A stretch of 64,000 bases of DNA from positions 2,884,001-2,948,000 of the forward strand of contig NC_002678.2 in assembly GCF_000009625.1 (NCBI RefSeq), given 5' to 3'. Origin of the DNA: Mesorhizobium japonicum MAFF 303099 (GTDB lineage: Bacteria; Pseudomonadota; Alphaproteobacteria; Rhizobiales; Rhizobiaceae). Position 1 is the stretch's first letter, and each line of letters starts with the position of its first letter. Shown here one piece after another: positions 53,612 through 62,071 of this stretch. The position numbers and the translations under genes were made by a program. The notes under the pieces were generated by a model. The model searched no databases. It saw only the letters and a program-made list of their open reading frames with translations, and was not told the DNA's origin.

Positions 53612-53629
53612 TAGAATATTGATCGACTA

Positions 53630-53654
53630 ATTAAGTCAAGCGAGTTGACTTAAT
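53630..53654. promoter_or_regulatory. Perfect palindromic operator for the ROK repressor
   Basis: ATTAAGTCAA and TTGACTTAAT are exact inverted repeats with a 5-bp centre, 19 bp upstream of the ROK start and about 150 bp before the binding-protein start. It is the only strong palindrome in the divergent gap. Confidence 0.65.
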
Positions 53655-53807
53655 GCAAACCGAATGTCCCAAAACAAGATGGCCAAGGCGCTCCGCCTGT
53701 CGCCACTGGTCAGCCGGGTAAGCATCAGGTCACGCGACATGGATCAGGGAAGGCGATGCGACATGCGCGTATCGCCGGCCCGTCAACACCGGAAATGGGA
53801 GAAGAAG

Positions 53808-55046
53808 ATGCTTAGGACAATCACCAAAACACTGGTCGGCGCGGTCTTCGCCGGAGGACTGCTAGTCCCGCACGCTTTTGCCGAAACGACGCTCAATGCG
53901 CTGTTCATGGCGCAGGCCGCCTACAGCGAGGCCGATGTGCGCGCCATGACGGACGCCTTCACCAAGGCCAATCCGGACGTCAAGGTCAATCTCGAATTCG
54001 TTCCCTATGAAGGCCTGCACGACAAGACGGTGCTCGCCCAGGGTTCGGGCGGCGGCTACGACGTCGTGTTGTTCGACGTCATCTGGCCGGCCGAATACGC
54101 CACCAACAAGGTGCTGGTCGACGTCTCGTCGAAGATCACCGACGATATGAAGAAAGGCGTGCTGCCCGGCGCCTGGACCACGGTGCAGTATGACGGCAAA
54201 TACTATGGCATGCCGTGGATTCTCGACACCAAATATCTGTTCTACAACAAGGACATCCTGGAAAAGGCCGGTATCAAGACGCCGCCGAAGACCTGGGAAG
54301 AGCTTGGCGCGCAGGCCAAGATCATCCAGGACAAGGGCCTGCTGAAGACACCGATCGCCTGGAGCTGGTCGCAGGCCGAAGCCGCGATCTGCGACTATAC
54401 CACGCTGGTCAGCGCCTATGGCGGCGACTTCCTCAAGGACGGCAAGCCGGACTTCCAGAATGGCGGCGGCCTCTCGGCGCTGAAATACATGGTCGACAGC
54501 TACAAGTCCGGCCTCACCAACCCGAATTCCAAGGAATTCCTGGAAGAGGACGTGCGCAAGGTCTTCGAAAACGGCGACGCCGCCTTCGCGCTGAACTGGA
54601 CCTACATGTATAACATGGCCAACGATCCGAAGGACTCGAAGGTGGCCGGCAAGGTCGGCGTCGTGCCGGCGCCGGGCGTCACCGGCATCAGCGAGGTGTC
54701 GGCCGTCAACGGCTCGATGGGCCTTGGCGTCACCGCGGTCTCGAAGCATCCGGACGAAGCCTGGAAATACATCGAATACATGACTTCGCAGGCGACGCAG
54801 AACCAGTATGCCAAGCTGTCGCTGCCGATCTGGGCCTCGTCCTATGACGACCCGGCCGTCACCAAGGGCCAGGAAGAACTGATCGCCGCCGCCAAGCTCG
54901 GCCTCGCCGCCATGTATCCGCGTCCGACCACACCGAAATACCAGGAACTGTCGACCGCGCTGCAGCAGGCCATCCAGGAATCGCTGCTCGGCCAATCCTC
55001 GCCGGAAGACGCCCTGAAGACCGCCGCACAAAACAGCGGCCTCTGA
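53808..55046 (+). CDS. CUT1 sugar-binding protein
   Basis: The 412-residue periplasmic protein has a signal peptide (MLRTITKTLVGAVFAGGLLV, cleavage near AFA/ET). The mature part begins TTLNALFMAQAAYSEADVRA, and later has VVLFDVIWPAEYATNK, GKYYGMPWILDTKYLFYNKD and SVNGSMGLGV-like motifs of SBP family 1. ATG 53808 follows GGGAGAAG. It supplies the 55231/56115 permeases. Its ligand may be an Amadori compound or amino sugar, judging by the SIS and kinase genes downstream. Confidence 0.92.
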   Translation: MLRTITKTLVGAVFAGGLLVPHAFAETTLNALFMAQAAYSEADVRAMTDAFTKANPDVKVNLEFVPYEGLHDKTVLAQGSGGGYDVVLFDVIWPAEYATNKVLVDVSSKITDDMKKGVLPGAWTTVQYDGKYYGMPWILDTKYLFYNKDILEKAGIKTPPKTWEELGAQAKIIQDKGLLKTPIAWSWSQAEAAICDYTTLVSAYGGDFLKDGKPDFQNGGGLSALKYMVDSYKSGLTNPNSKEFLEEDVRKVFENGDAAFALNWTYMYNMANDPKDSKVAGKVGVVPAPGVTGISEVSAVNGSMGLGVTAVSKHPDEAWKYIEYMTSQATQNQYAKLSLPIWASSYDDPAVTKGQEELIAAAKLGLAAMYPRPTTPKYQELSTALQQAIQESLLGQSSPEDALKTAAQNSGL

Positions 55047-55062
55047 GCACTAGTCTCCAGTT

Positions 55063-55189
55063 GCGGGCGGCACTACAGCGCCGAGCGTCCCTTGGACGCG
55101 CAAAGGACGCTGTAGCGCTTTTGATCTTGCGCATGATCCTTTCCGGAAGTCGGTTCCGACTTCCGGGGTCATGCGCGAGTGCCGCCCGT
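55063..55189. repeat. Composite palindromic repeat between binding-protein and permease genes
   Basis: Four nested or side-by-side inverted repeats are present: the outer GCGGGCGGCACT/AGTGCCGCCCGT (55063-55074 and 55178-55189), CTACAGCG/CGCTGTAG (55073-55116), GCGCATGATCC/GGGTCATGCGC, and the core CCGGAAGTCGG/CCGACTTCCGG (55143-55166). The whole 127-bp unit would fold into a branched RNA structure between a highly expressed periplasmic gene and membrane genes. Confidence 0.8.
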
Positions 55190-55230
55190 GCTATGTCTGA
55201 AATCACCGTGAATCAAGAGAGGCTGCTCCG

Positions 55231-56115
55231 ATGTCGAGCACCTGGATGACGACCCGTGCCTGGTTGCTGATGCTGCCGCTGCTCGTGGTCATGGTCGCCG
55301 TCATCGGCTGGCCGCTGGTCGATACGGTCGGTCTTTCCTTCACCGACGCCAAGCTGGTCGGCACCGGCGGCAATTACGTCGGCTTCGACAATTACACCAA
55401 CATGCTGTCGAGCTCGAATTTTTCGCGCACGCTGGTCACCACGACGCTGTTCGCGGTGATTTCGGTTGCTGCAGAAATGGTGATCGGCGTTCTCGCCGCC
55501 TTGCTCCTCAATCAGCAGTTCCACGGCCGCGCCATCCTGCGCGCCCTGATGATCCTGCCCTGGGCATTGCCGACCGTGGTCAACGCCACGCTGTGGCGGC
55601 TGATCTACAATCCCGAATATGGCGCGCTGAACGCCGCCCTGACGCAACTCAATCTCATCGACGCCTACCGCTCCTGGCTGGGTGAGCCGGGAACGGCGCT
55701 TACGGCGCTGATCGTCGCCGACTGCTGGAAGAACTTTCCACTGGTGGCGCTGATCGCACTCGCCGCTTTGCAGGCGGTGCCACGCGACATCACCGCCGCC
55801 TCGCTCGTCGATGGCGCGGGACCGTTCAACCGCTTCCGCTTCGTCATCCTGCCCTATCTCGCCGGCCCGCTGATGGTGGCGCTGGTGCTGCGCACCATCG
55901 AGGCCTTCAAGGTCTTCGACATCATCTGGGTGATGACCCGCGGCGGCCCGGCCAACAGCACGCGCACGCTGTCGATCCTCGTCTACCAGGAGGCCTTCTC
56001 CTTCCAGCGCGCCGGCTCCGGCGCGTCGCTGGCGCTGATCGTCACCTTGCTCGTCACCGTGCTCGCCGTCGCCTATGCGGCTCTGGTCAGGAAGACCGCC
56101 GGGAGTGCCGCCTGA
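55231..56115 (+). CDS. CUT1 ABC transporter permease (MalF type)
   Basis: The 294-residue protein has six helices and an EAA loop (VPRDITAASLVDGAGPFNRF). The first helix WLLMLPLLVVMVAVIGWPLV follows a short N-terminus. ATG 55231 follows AGAGG. It pairs with the next permease. Confidence 0.92.
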   Translation: MSSTWMTTRAWLLMLPLLVVMVAVIGWPLVDTVGLSFTDAKLVGTGGNYVGFDNYTNMLSSSNFSRTLVTTTLFAVISVAAEMVIGVLAALLLNQQFHGRAILRALMILPWALPTVVNATLWRLIYNPEYGALNAALTQLNLIDAYRSWLGEPGTALTALIVADCWKNFPLVALIALAALQAVPRDITAASLVDGAGPFNRFRFVILPYLAGPLMVALVLRTIEAFKVFDIIWVMTRGGPANSTRTLSILVYQEAFSFQRAGSGASLALIVTLLVTVLAVAYAALVRKTAGSAA

Positions 56116-56960
56116 TGGAACGCAGAAGCCCCGCCTTCACCCTCTTCATCCATGCCTGCGCGCTGCTGCTCGCCGCCATTATCCTGGCGCCGATCGCCTG
56201 GCTGTTCATCATGAGCATTTCGCCGGCCGCCGATCTCGCCGCCAAGCCGCTGCGCTGGTGGCCGCAGGCCGCCGACTTCTCCCGTTACCAGACATTGCTG
56301 TCGACCGCCGAAAACAGCGCCGGTGCCGCCTTCACCTCGTCGCTGCGCAACAGTCTGGAGATCGCCGGCATGGCGACGCTGGCGGCACTCGCTCTGGCCA
56401 TCCCCGCCGGCTGGGCGGTGTCGCGAACGCCGGCGATCGGCTGGTCGCTGTCGATGGTCATCGCCACCTACATGCTGCCGCCGGTGGCGCTCGCCGTGCC
56501 GCTCTATATGGGTCTGTCGCATCTCGGCCTGCTCAACAATGTCTTCGGCCTGGCGCTGGTCTATCTGACCATATTGGCGCCCTTCACCACCTGGCTGATG
56601 AAATCCGGTTTTGACTCGATCCCGCGCGAGATCGAGGCGGCGGCGATGATCGACGGCGCCGGCCTGTTCCAGACGCTGCGCATCATCACGCTGCCGCTCG
56701 CCGCGCCTGTGATGGCGACATCGGCGCTGTTTGCCGTGCTGCTTGCCTGGGACGAATTCTTCTACGCGCTGCTGTTCACCTCCGACCAGCGCGCCAAGAC
56801 CTTGACCGTCGCCATCGCCGATTTGGCCGGCGGCCGTGTTTCCGACTACGGGCTGATCGCCACCGCCGGCGTGCTGGCCGCTTTGCCGCCGGTGCTGATC
56901 GGCCTCGTCATGCAGCGGGCGCTGATCTCGGGACTGACCAGCGGCGGTGTGAAAGGATGA
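56115..56960 (+). CDS. CUT1 ABC transporter permease (MalG type)
   Basis: The 281-residue protein has six helices and an EAA loop (IPREIEAAAMIDGAGLFQTL). The start ATG shares one base with the TGA of the previous permease gene, and its own TGA overlaps the next ATG, so the operon is translationally coupled. Confidence 0.93.
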   Translation: MERRSPAFTLFIHACALLLAAIILAPIAWLFIMSISPAADLAAKPLRWWPQAADFSRYQTLLSTAENSAGAAFTSSLRNSLEIAGMATLAALALAIPAGWAVSRTPAIGWSLSMVIATYMLPPVALAVPLYMGLSHLGLLNNVFGLALVYLTILAPFTTWLMKSGFDSIPREIEAAAMIDGAGLFQTLRIITLPLAAPVMATSALFAVLLAWDEFFYALLFTSDQRAKTLTVAIADLAGGRVSDYGLIATAGVLAALPPVLIGLVMQRALISGLTSGGVKG

Positions 56961-57979
56961 CGATGACTGCAACAAGATCTCGGCCGGTCGGATTGGCCGC
57001 CATCGACCGCGAAATGGCGCGCCAGCATGCGGATGCGCGTGCTTCGTTCGAACACAACACCGCCATGGCGGCTGAGGTCGCCGCCTCGATCAGGAAGACC
57101 GGCCGGCTGCTGCTGCTCGGCATGGGCGGCTCGCATGCCGTCGGGCGCGCCGTCGAGCCGCTCTATCGCGCGCATGGCATCGATGCGCTGGCGCTGCCGC
57201 TGTCGGAACAGCTCGGCCAGCCGGTGCCGCTGGACGGCAAGACGGTGCTCGTCACCTCGCAGTCCGGCGAGAGCGCGGAGGTCGTCAGGTGGTTTGCGGA
57301 AGCCGGAAGCGTTGCCGAGGTTTTCGGGCTGACGCTCGAAGGCGGCTCCCTTCTCGCCCGCACCGCACCTTGCCTGGTCGGCGCCGGCGGCACCGAACTG
57401 GCCTTCGCCGCCACCCGCAGCCTGACCGTGACCTTCGCCTTGCATCTGGCCATCCTGGCTGCGTTGGGTGAGGACCCAAGTGCCGCCCTTGGCGCGCTGG
57501 ATCACAAACAGGACAACGACATCTTGCAGGCGCTCGCGGCGTTTGCGGAGGTGACGACCATCGTCACCTCGGGCCGCCGCCTGCAAGGCGTGGCCGAGGC
57601 GCTGGCGCTCGGCCTCACCGAACTGTCGCGGCTGCCCTGCTTTTCGCTCGAAGGCGGCCAGTTGCGGCACGGACCGATGGAGATGCTCGGCCCGAAAATC
57701 GGCGTCATCCTGTTTCGCGGCGACGATCCTACGGCCGAACTGGTGACGGCGATGGCCCTTTCCGTGGTCGAGGCCGGCGCACCGCTCGTAATCTTCGATG
57801 CCTCCGGGCAATCGCCGGTCGCGGGCGCCGTCACGCTCTCCTTCAAACCGGCTTCGGGTCTCGCCGCGATAGTCGCCATGCTGCCGGTGGCACAGCGCCT
57901 GATGATCGCCTTCGCCGACAGCCGCGTCGACAATGCCGGCACGCCCGTGCGCTCCACCAAGATCACCAGGAGCGAGTGA
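56957..57979 (+). CDS. SIS-domain sugar isomerase/deglycase (FrlB/GlmS-like)
   Basis: The 340-residue protein has two SIS domains. Domain 1 shows LLLLGMGGSHAVGRAVEPLY and TSQSGESAEVVRW, the sugar-phosphate site. Domain 2 ends with FSLEGGQLRHGPMEML, the 'E..xHGP' motif of GlmS/FrlB/AgaS isomerases. There is no glutaminase domain. In B. subtilis, FrlB splits fructosamine 6-phosphates into glucose 6-phosphate and an amine. The match of gene set (binding protein, two permeases, SIS, PfkB kinase) suggests a similar role here, though amino-sugar phosphate isomerisation is also possible. Confidence 0.88.
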   Translation: MTMTATRSRPVGLAAIDREMARQHADARASFEHNTAMAAEVAASIRKTGRLLLLGMGGSHAVGRAVEPLYRAHGIDALALPLSEQLGQPVPLDGKTVLVTSQSGESAEVVRWFAEAGSVAEVFGLTLEGGSLLARTAPCLVGAGGTELAFAATRSLTVTFALHLAILAALGEDPSAALGALDHKQDNDILQALAAFAEVTTIVTSGRRLQGVAEALALGLTELSRLPCFSLEGGQLRHGPMEMLGPKIGVILFRGDDPTAELVTAMALSVVEAGAPLVIFDASGQSPVAGAVTLSFKPASGLAAIVAMLPVAQRLMIAFADSRVDNAGTPVRSTKITRSE

Positions 57980-58917
57980 TGCGTCCGCTCGCGGTGATCG
58001 GCAATGTCAATGTCGACCTGATCGTCGGCCCGGTCGCGCCGTGGCCGAAGGCGGGCACGGAAACCGTCGTCGACCATGATGAATTGCGTGTTGGTGGACA
58101 GGCCGGCAATACCGGGCTCGCCTGGCAGGCGTTGGGCATTGATTTCGAGATCGCCGCCAATGTCGGCGACGATCAGTTCGGCCACTGGCTGCGCGAGGCG
58201 TTCGGCAGCCGTGCCGACAAATGGCCGGTACGCCCGGAGAGTACGACGCTGTCCGTCGGCATGACCCACCCCGACGGCGAACGGACCTTCTTCACCACGC
58301 GCGGACACCTGCCCCGCTTCAGCCTTGCCGATGTATTTTCGGTGCTCGATGGCACGCACCTCACCGGCGGCTATGCGTTGCTGTGCGGCTCCTTCCTTAC
58401 CGATGATCTCACCCGCGACTACGAGGCGTTCTTCGACTGGGCGGACCGGCACGACATCGCGGTGGCGCTGGACACCGGTTGGCCGATTGAGGGCTGGACC
58501 ACGGCGAACTGCAAGGCGGCGCGCACCTGGCTCGCGCGCTGCGACCTTGCTCTGTTCAACGAGGTGGAGACCGTGACCCTGGCCGGCCTGCCCGATCCGG
58601 TCGAGGCGGCGCGGCAAATCCAGTCCAGCATGAAGAAGGGCGCGACCGCCGTCGTCAAGCGCGGTCCCGAAGGGGCGATCGCCATCGGCCCCGGCGGAGC
58701 GCTGGTCACGGCGACCGCTCCCGACGTCAAGGTCGTCGATACGATCGGCGCCGGCGATGTTTTCAATGCGGCCTTCCTGGCCGCACTGGCGCAGGACCAG
58801 ACGCTGACCGCCTCACTTGCAGCAGCGACGCAGGTGGCGTCGCGCGCCATATCAACCTTGCCCCGTAACTACGGCGAACCGATGCATCCAAGGGAAGCCA
58901 CGCATGAGCGCGCTTGA
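57979..58917 (+). CDS. PfkB-family sugar kinase (FrlD-like)
   Basis: The 312-residue protein has IGNVNVDLIVG at the start, VGGQAGNTGLAWQALG (substrate site) and the catalytic DTIGAGDVFNAAFLAAL (Asp base). It would phosphorylate the imported sugar or fructosamine for the SIS enzyme. ATG 57979 overlaps the SIS stop by one base; a GTG at 57976 is the alternative. It ends 14 bp inside the next gene. Confidence 0.9.
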   Translation: MRPLAVIGNVNVDLIVGPVAPWPKAGTETVVDHDELRVGGQAGNTGLAWQALGIDFEIAANVGDDQFGHWLREAFGSRADKWPVRPESTTLSVGMTHPDGERTFFTTRGHLPRFSLADVFSVLDGTHLTGGYALLCGSFLTDDLTRDYEAFFDWADRHDIAVALDTGWPIEGWTTANCKAARTWLARCDLALFNEVETVTLAGLPDPVEAARQIQSSMKKGATAVVKRGPEGAIAIGPGGALVTATAPDVKVVDTIGAGDVFNAAFLAALAQDQTLTASLAAATQVASRAISTLPRNYGEPMHPREATHERA

Positions 58918-59977
58918 AATCCGCAACGTCCGCAAGAATTACGGCAGCGTCGAAACGCTGAAAGGCATCGACATCGCGCTGCAGAGCGGCGAATTCCTTG
59001 TGCTGCTCGGCTCGTCGGGCTGCGGAAAGTCGACGCTTCTCAACATCATCGCCGGCCTCGCCGAAGCGACGAGCGGCGACGTGTTGATCGGCGGCCGCTC
59101 GATCCTTGGCGTTCATCCCAAGAATCGTGACATCGCCATGGTCTTCCAGTCCTATGCGCTCTATCCGAACCTGACCGTGCGCCGCAACATCGGCTTCGGG
59201 CTGGAGATGCGCGGCGTCGCCGCCGATGAGCGCGAAAAGGCGGTGGCCGAGGCGGCAAGATTGCTGCAGATCGAAGCCCTGCTCGATCGCAAGCCGAGCC
59301 AGCTTTCCGGCGGCCAGCGCCAGCGCGTCGCCATCGGCAGGGCGCTGGTGCGCAAGCCGCAGGTGTTCCTGTTCGACGAACCGCTGTCCAATCTCGACGC
59401 CAAGCTGCGCCTGGAAATGCGCACCGAACTGAAGCGCCTGCACCAGATGCTGCAGACCACCGTCGTCTACGTCACCCACGACCAGATCGAGGCGATGACG
59501 CTGGCGAGCCGCATCGCGGTCATGCGCGACGGCAGGATCGAGCAACTCGGAACGCCGGAGGAAATCTACAATGAACCGGCAACGCTCTATGTCGCCGGCT
59601 TTGTCGGCGCACCGTCGATGAACATGCTCGAGGCCACCCTCACGGACGGCAAGCTGGCAATCGATGGTTCGGACGCGCGGCTGCCCTTGCCTGCCCGTTT
59701 CAGCCATGCGGTTGCGGACGGCGCGCGCGTCATAGTCGGCATAAGACCCGAAGCACTGCGGGTCGCGGCGGATGCATCAGCGCCGTCACTGCCGGTGGAA
59801 ATAGAAGTCGTCGAGTTGACCGGTCCCGAACTGGTCACCACCGCGCGGATCGGCACACAGCGGCTGACGGCCTGCCTGCCGCCGGCGTCCCGCGTCGCGA
59901 AAGGTCAGGCAGGCAGCTTCGCCTTCAGCGAGCACGCGCTGCGGCTCTTCGACCCTGACACGGGCAAGGCTTTTTGA
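58904..59977 (+). CDS. CUT1 ABC transporter ATP-binding protein (UgpC/MalK type)
   Basis: The 357-residue protein has Walker A GSSGCGKST, Q-loop FQSYALYPN, signature LSGGQRQRVAIGRA, Walker B VFLFDEPLSNLD, VTHDQIEA and a C-terminal TOBE/OB domain (FVGAPSMN, GIRPEAL). It is last in the ROK-regulated operon and completes this importer. ATG 58904 is inside the kinase end; an upstream extension is not used. Confidence 0.93.
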   Translation: MSALEIRNVRKNYGSVETLKGIDIALQSGEFLVLLGSSGCGKSTLLNIIAGLAEATSGDVLIGGRSILGVHPKNRDIAMVFQSYALYPNLTVRRNIGFGLEMRGVAADEREKAVAEAARLLQIEALLDRKPSQLSGGQRQRVAIGRALVRKPQVFLFDEPLSNLDAKLRLEMRTELKRLHQMLQTTVVYVTHDQIEAMTLASRIAVMRDGRIEQLGTPEEIYNEPATLYVAGFVGAPSMNMLEATLTDGKLAIDGSDARLPLPARFSHAVADGARVIVGIRPEALRVAADASAPSLPVEIEVVELTGPELVTTARIGTQRLTACLPPASRVAKGQAGSFAFSEHALRLFDPDTGKAF

Positions 59978-60009
59978 GTCAGAAACCGGCGCCTGCCGGC
60001 TGAAGGCCT

Positions 60010-60579
60010 TCAGGATTGCGTCCCGGAGGCATGCTCGGCATCGGGTGATCCGGCGATTTCCAGCAGGGACGCTACCAGCAGTTGCCGTTCGTCCTTGGAC
60101 AGCACGTCGGAATCGAAGAGGTTCATGCTGCGCAGCCCCTCGATGGCAAGATAACACACCAGCAGCGATTTGAGGTTTGACGTTTCGCCCTTCAGCCGTT
60201 CGAACAGCTGCCGCTTGAATGTCTTTATCGGCGTCATGAAATCGGGATCCTCGGCGATCGCCGAAAATATCCAGGAGGCCGAGGGTCGCTTTTCCTCGCA
60301 ATCATCGGCCGACAGCCTGATGTAGACGGCGAGCGGATTACTGCCATCGTCGTTGCTGCCGGCGGTCTCCAGCGCCTGTTCGAAATCGCGCAGATAGCCT
60401 TCGACCAGCCCTTGCATCAATTTGGCCTTGGTCGGGAAATTGTAGAGCAGCCCGCCCTTCGACACGCCGGCGCGGCTGGCGACGGCATCCAGCGACAGGC
60501 TGCCGGGCCCGGATTCGCGGGCAACATCAGCCGCTGCCGCGAGTATCTTCTCGCGCGAGTTCGGTCGTTGGGCTCTCAT
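60010..60579 (-). CDS. TetR/AcrR-family transcriptional repressor
   Basis: The 189-residue protein has an N-terminal HTH (REKILAAAADVARESG, LSLDAVASRAGVSKGGLLYNFPTKAKL) and a C-terminal ligand domain. ATG 60579 follows GGGAGG with correct spacing. It is divergent from the RND efflux operon and very likely represses it; an operator-like palindrome lies in between. Confidence 0.9.
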   Translation of the reverse strand: MRAQRPNSREKILAAAADVARESGPGSLSLDAVASRAGVSKGGLLYNFPTKAKLMQGLVEGYLRDFEQALETAGSNDDGSNPLAVYIRLSADDCEEKRPSASWIFSAIAEDPDFMTPIKTFKRQLFERLKGETSNLKSLLVCYLAIEGLRSMNLFDSDVLSKDERQLLVASLLEIAGSPDAEHASGTQS

Positions 60580-60608
60580 GGCGCCTCCCTTCGCAAGCTT
60601 AGGCCCAA

Positions 60609-60637
60609 TTGACAAGACCGTCCAGACGGTACAGTAA
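60609..60637 (+). promoter_or_regulatory. Efflux operon promoter with TetR operator
   Basis: TTGACA at 60609-60614 is followed by ACCGTC/GACGGT (60617-60630), a perfect inverted repeat with a 2-bp centre that fills the spacer before a TACAGT/CAGTAA -10 region. This is a classic repressor placement. Confidence 0.6.
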
Positions 60638-60724
60638 AGCCGCCACTATTTGAAATCGGGACCCGCAGTCGATATGTGTCCCGATGTCCGCGCTTCGCGC
60701 CGGATTTCGACTGAGGGGACTTCC

Positions 60725-62071
60725 TTGTTCAAGCGCATACTCCGTATCTTTCTCATCATCGTCGTTCTGGCTGTGCTGGTCATTGTGGTCGGCGGCATCG
60801 TCGGTTTCAACTTCCTGCGCGACAACGGCATCAAGCAGTATTTCGCCACGATGAAGCCGCCGGCGGCGACCGTGTCGACGACCATCGCCAAGCCGTCGAG
60901 CTGGACGCCGGGCGTCGAGGCGATCGGTACGGTGCGAGCCGTGCGCGGTGTCGACCTGACGGTCGAGACCGCCGGCATCGTCAAGGAAATCCCCTTCCAT
61001 GCCAACCAGAAAGTGGCGGCCAATGCGGTGCTGCTGCAGCTTGACGACGCCGTCGAGCGCGCCGATCTCGACGCGCAGAAGGCGCAGGCCGCGCTCGATC
61101 AGGTATCGCTCACCCGCGCCATCGAACTGACCAGGCGTGGCGTCGGCTCCGACTCGACGCTGGACACTGCACGTGCGGCGGCCTCCGCTTCGGCGTCCCA
61201 GGTCACCAAGCTGCAGGCCGTGCTGGACCAGAAGCAGCTGACGGCGCCGTTCGCCGGCACGGTCGGCATTCCGAAGATCGATATCGGCCAGTATATGGCG
61301 CCCGGCACCGCCGTGGTAACGCTGCAGGATCTCGACACGATGCGGGTCGATTTCTCGATTCCCGAACAGCAGCTGCCGCTGCTCAAGATCGGCCAGACGG
61401 TTCGGCTCGGCTTGAGCGGCGCGGACATGCCGTTTGCCGGCGAAATCCGGGGCATCGACCCCAAGATCGACCCGTCCAGCCGGCTGGTGAACATTCGGGC
61501 GGAAGTCGCCAATCCCGACGGCAAACTGACCCCTGGCCAGTTCGTGCAGGTGCGTGTCGAACTGCCCGAGGAGCAGAACGTGCTGGCGCTGCCGCAGACG
61601 GCGCTGACCACCAGCCTCTATGGCGACTATATCTTCGTGGTGCAGCCAGCCAAACCCGCCGGCACGGCCCCGGCGCAGCCCGCCAGGCCGGAAGAAAAGC
61701 CAGCCGCGGCGGCCACCGACAAGCCGGCTGATGCCAAACCCGCGGATGCGATGAAACCGGCTGCTGATGCCATGAAGCCTGCCGCCGATGCGGCCAAGCC
61801 AGCGGACAAAGCCGCTTCCGATGCCACCAAACCGGCTGCCGACCCGGCCAAGCCGGCGGTGGAGGGCGACAAGCCCGCTTTGGTGCTGTCGCAGGTCTTC
61901 GTCAAGCCTGGCCGCCGCAATCAGGGCATGGTCGAGATCGTTGAAGGGCTGAAGGCCGGCGACGAGATCGTCACCGCGGGTCAGAACCGCCTCTTCAACG
62001 GCATGTCCGTCAATGTCGACAACACCATCGACCCGACCAAATCGGCGAACAAGCAGGCCGACCAGCAATGA
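60725..62071 (+). CDS. RND efflux membrane-fusion protein with Ala/Pro/Lys-rich insert
   Basis: The 448-residue periplasmic adaptor has an N-terminal membrane anchor (IFLIIVVLAVLVIVVGGIVG), the barrel-sandwich part (GTVRAVRGVDLTVETAGIVK; LTAPFAGTVGIPKIDIGQYM), a short hairpin and a beta-barrel (FSIPEQQLPLLKIGQ). From about residue 307 to 381 it has a low-complexity tract with repeated MKPAADA/AKPA units before the final segment LVLSQVFVKPGRRNQG. The start is TTG 60725 with GAGGGGA 7 bp upstream. The stop overlaps the pump gene (ATGA). Confidence 0.88.
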   Translation: MFKRILRIFLIIVVLAVLVIVVGGIVGFNFLRDNGIKQYFATMKPPAATVSTTIAKPSSWTPGVEAIGTVRAVRGVDLTVETAGIVKEIPFHANQKVAANAVLLQLDDAVERADLDAQKAQAALDQVSLTRAIELTRRGVGSDSTLDTARAAASASASQVTKLQAVLDQKQLTAPFAGTVGIPKIDIGQYMAPGTAVVTLQDLDTMRVDFSIPEQQLPLLKIGQTVRLGLSGADMPFAGEIRGIDPKIDPSSRLVNIRAEVANPDGKLTPGQFVQVRVELPEEQNVLALPQTALTTSLYGDYIFVVQPAKPAGTAPAQPARPEEKPAAAATDKPADAKPADAMKPAADAMKPAADAAKPADKAASDATKPAADPAKPAVEGDKPALVLSQVFVKPGRRNQGMVEIVEGLKAGDEIVTAGQNRLFNGMSVNVDNTIDPTKSANKQADQQ

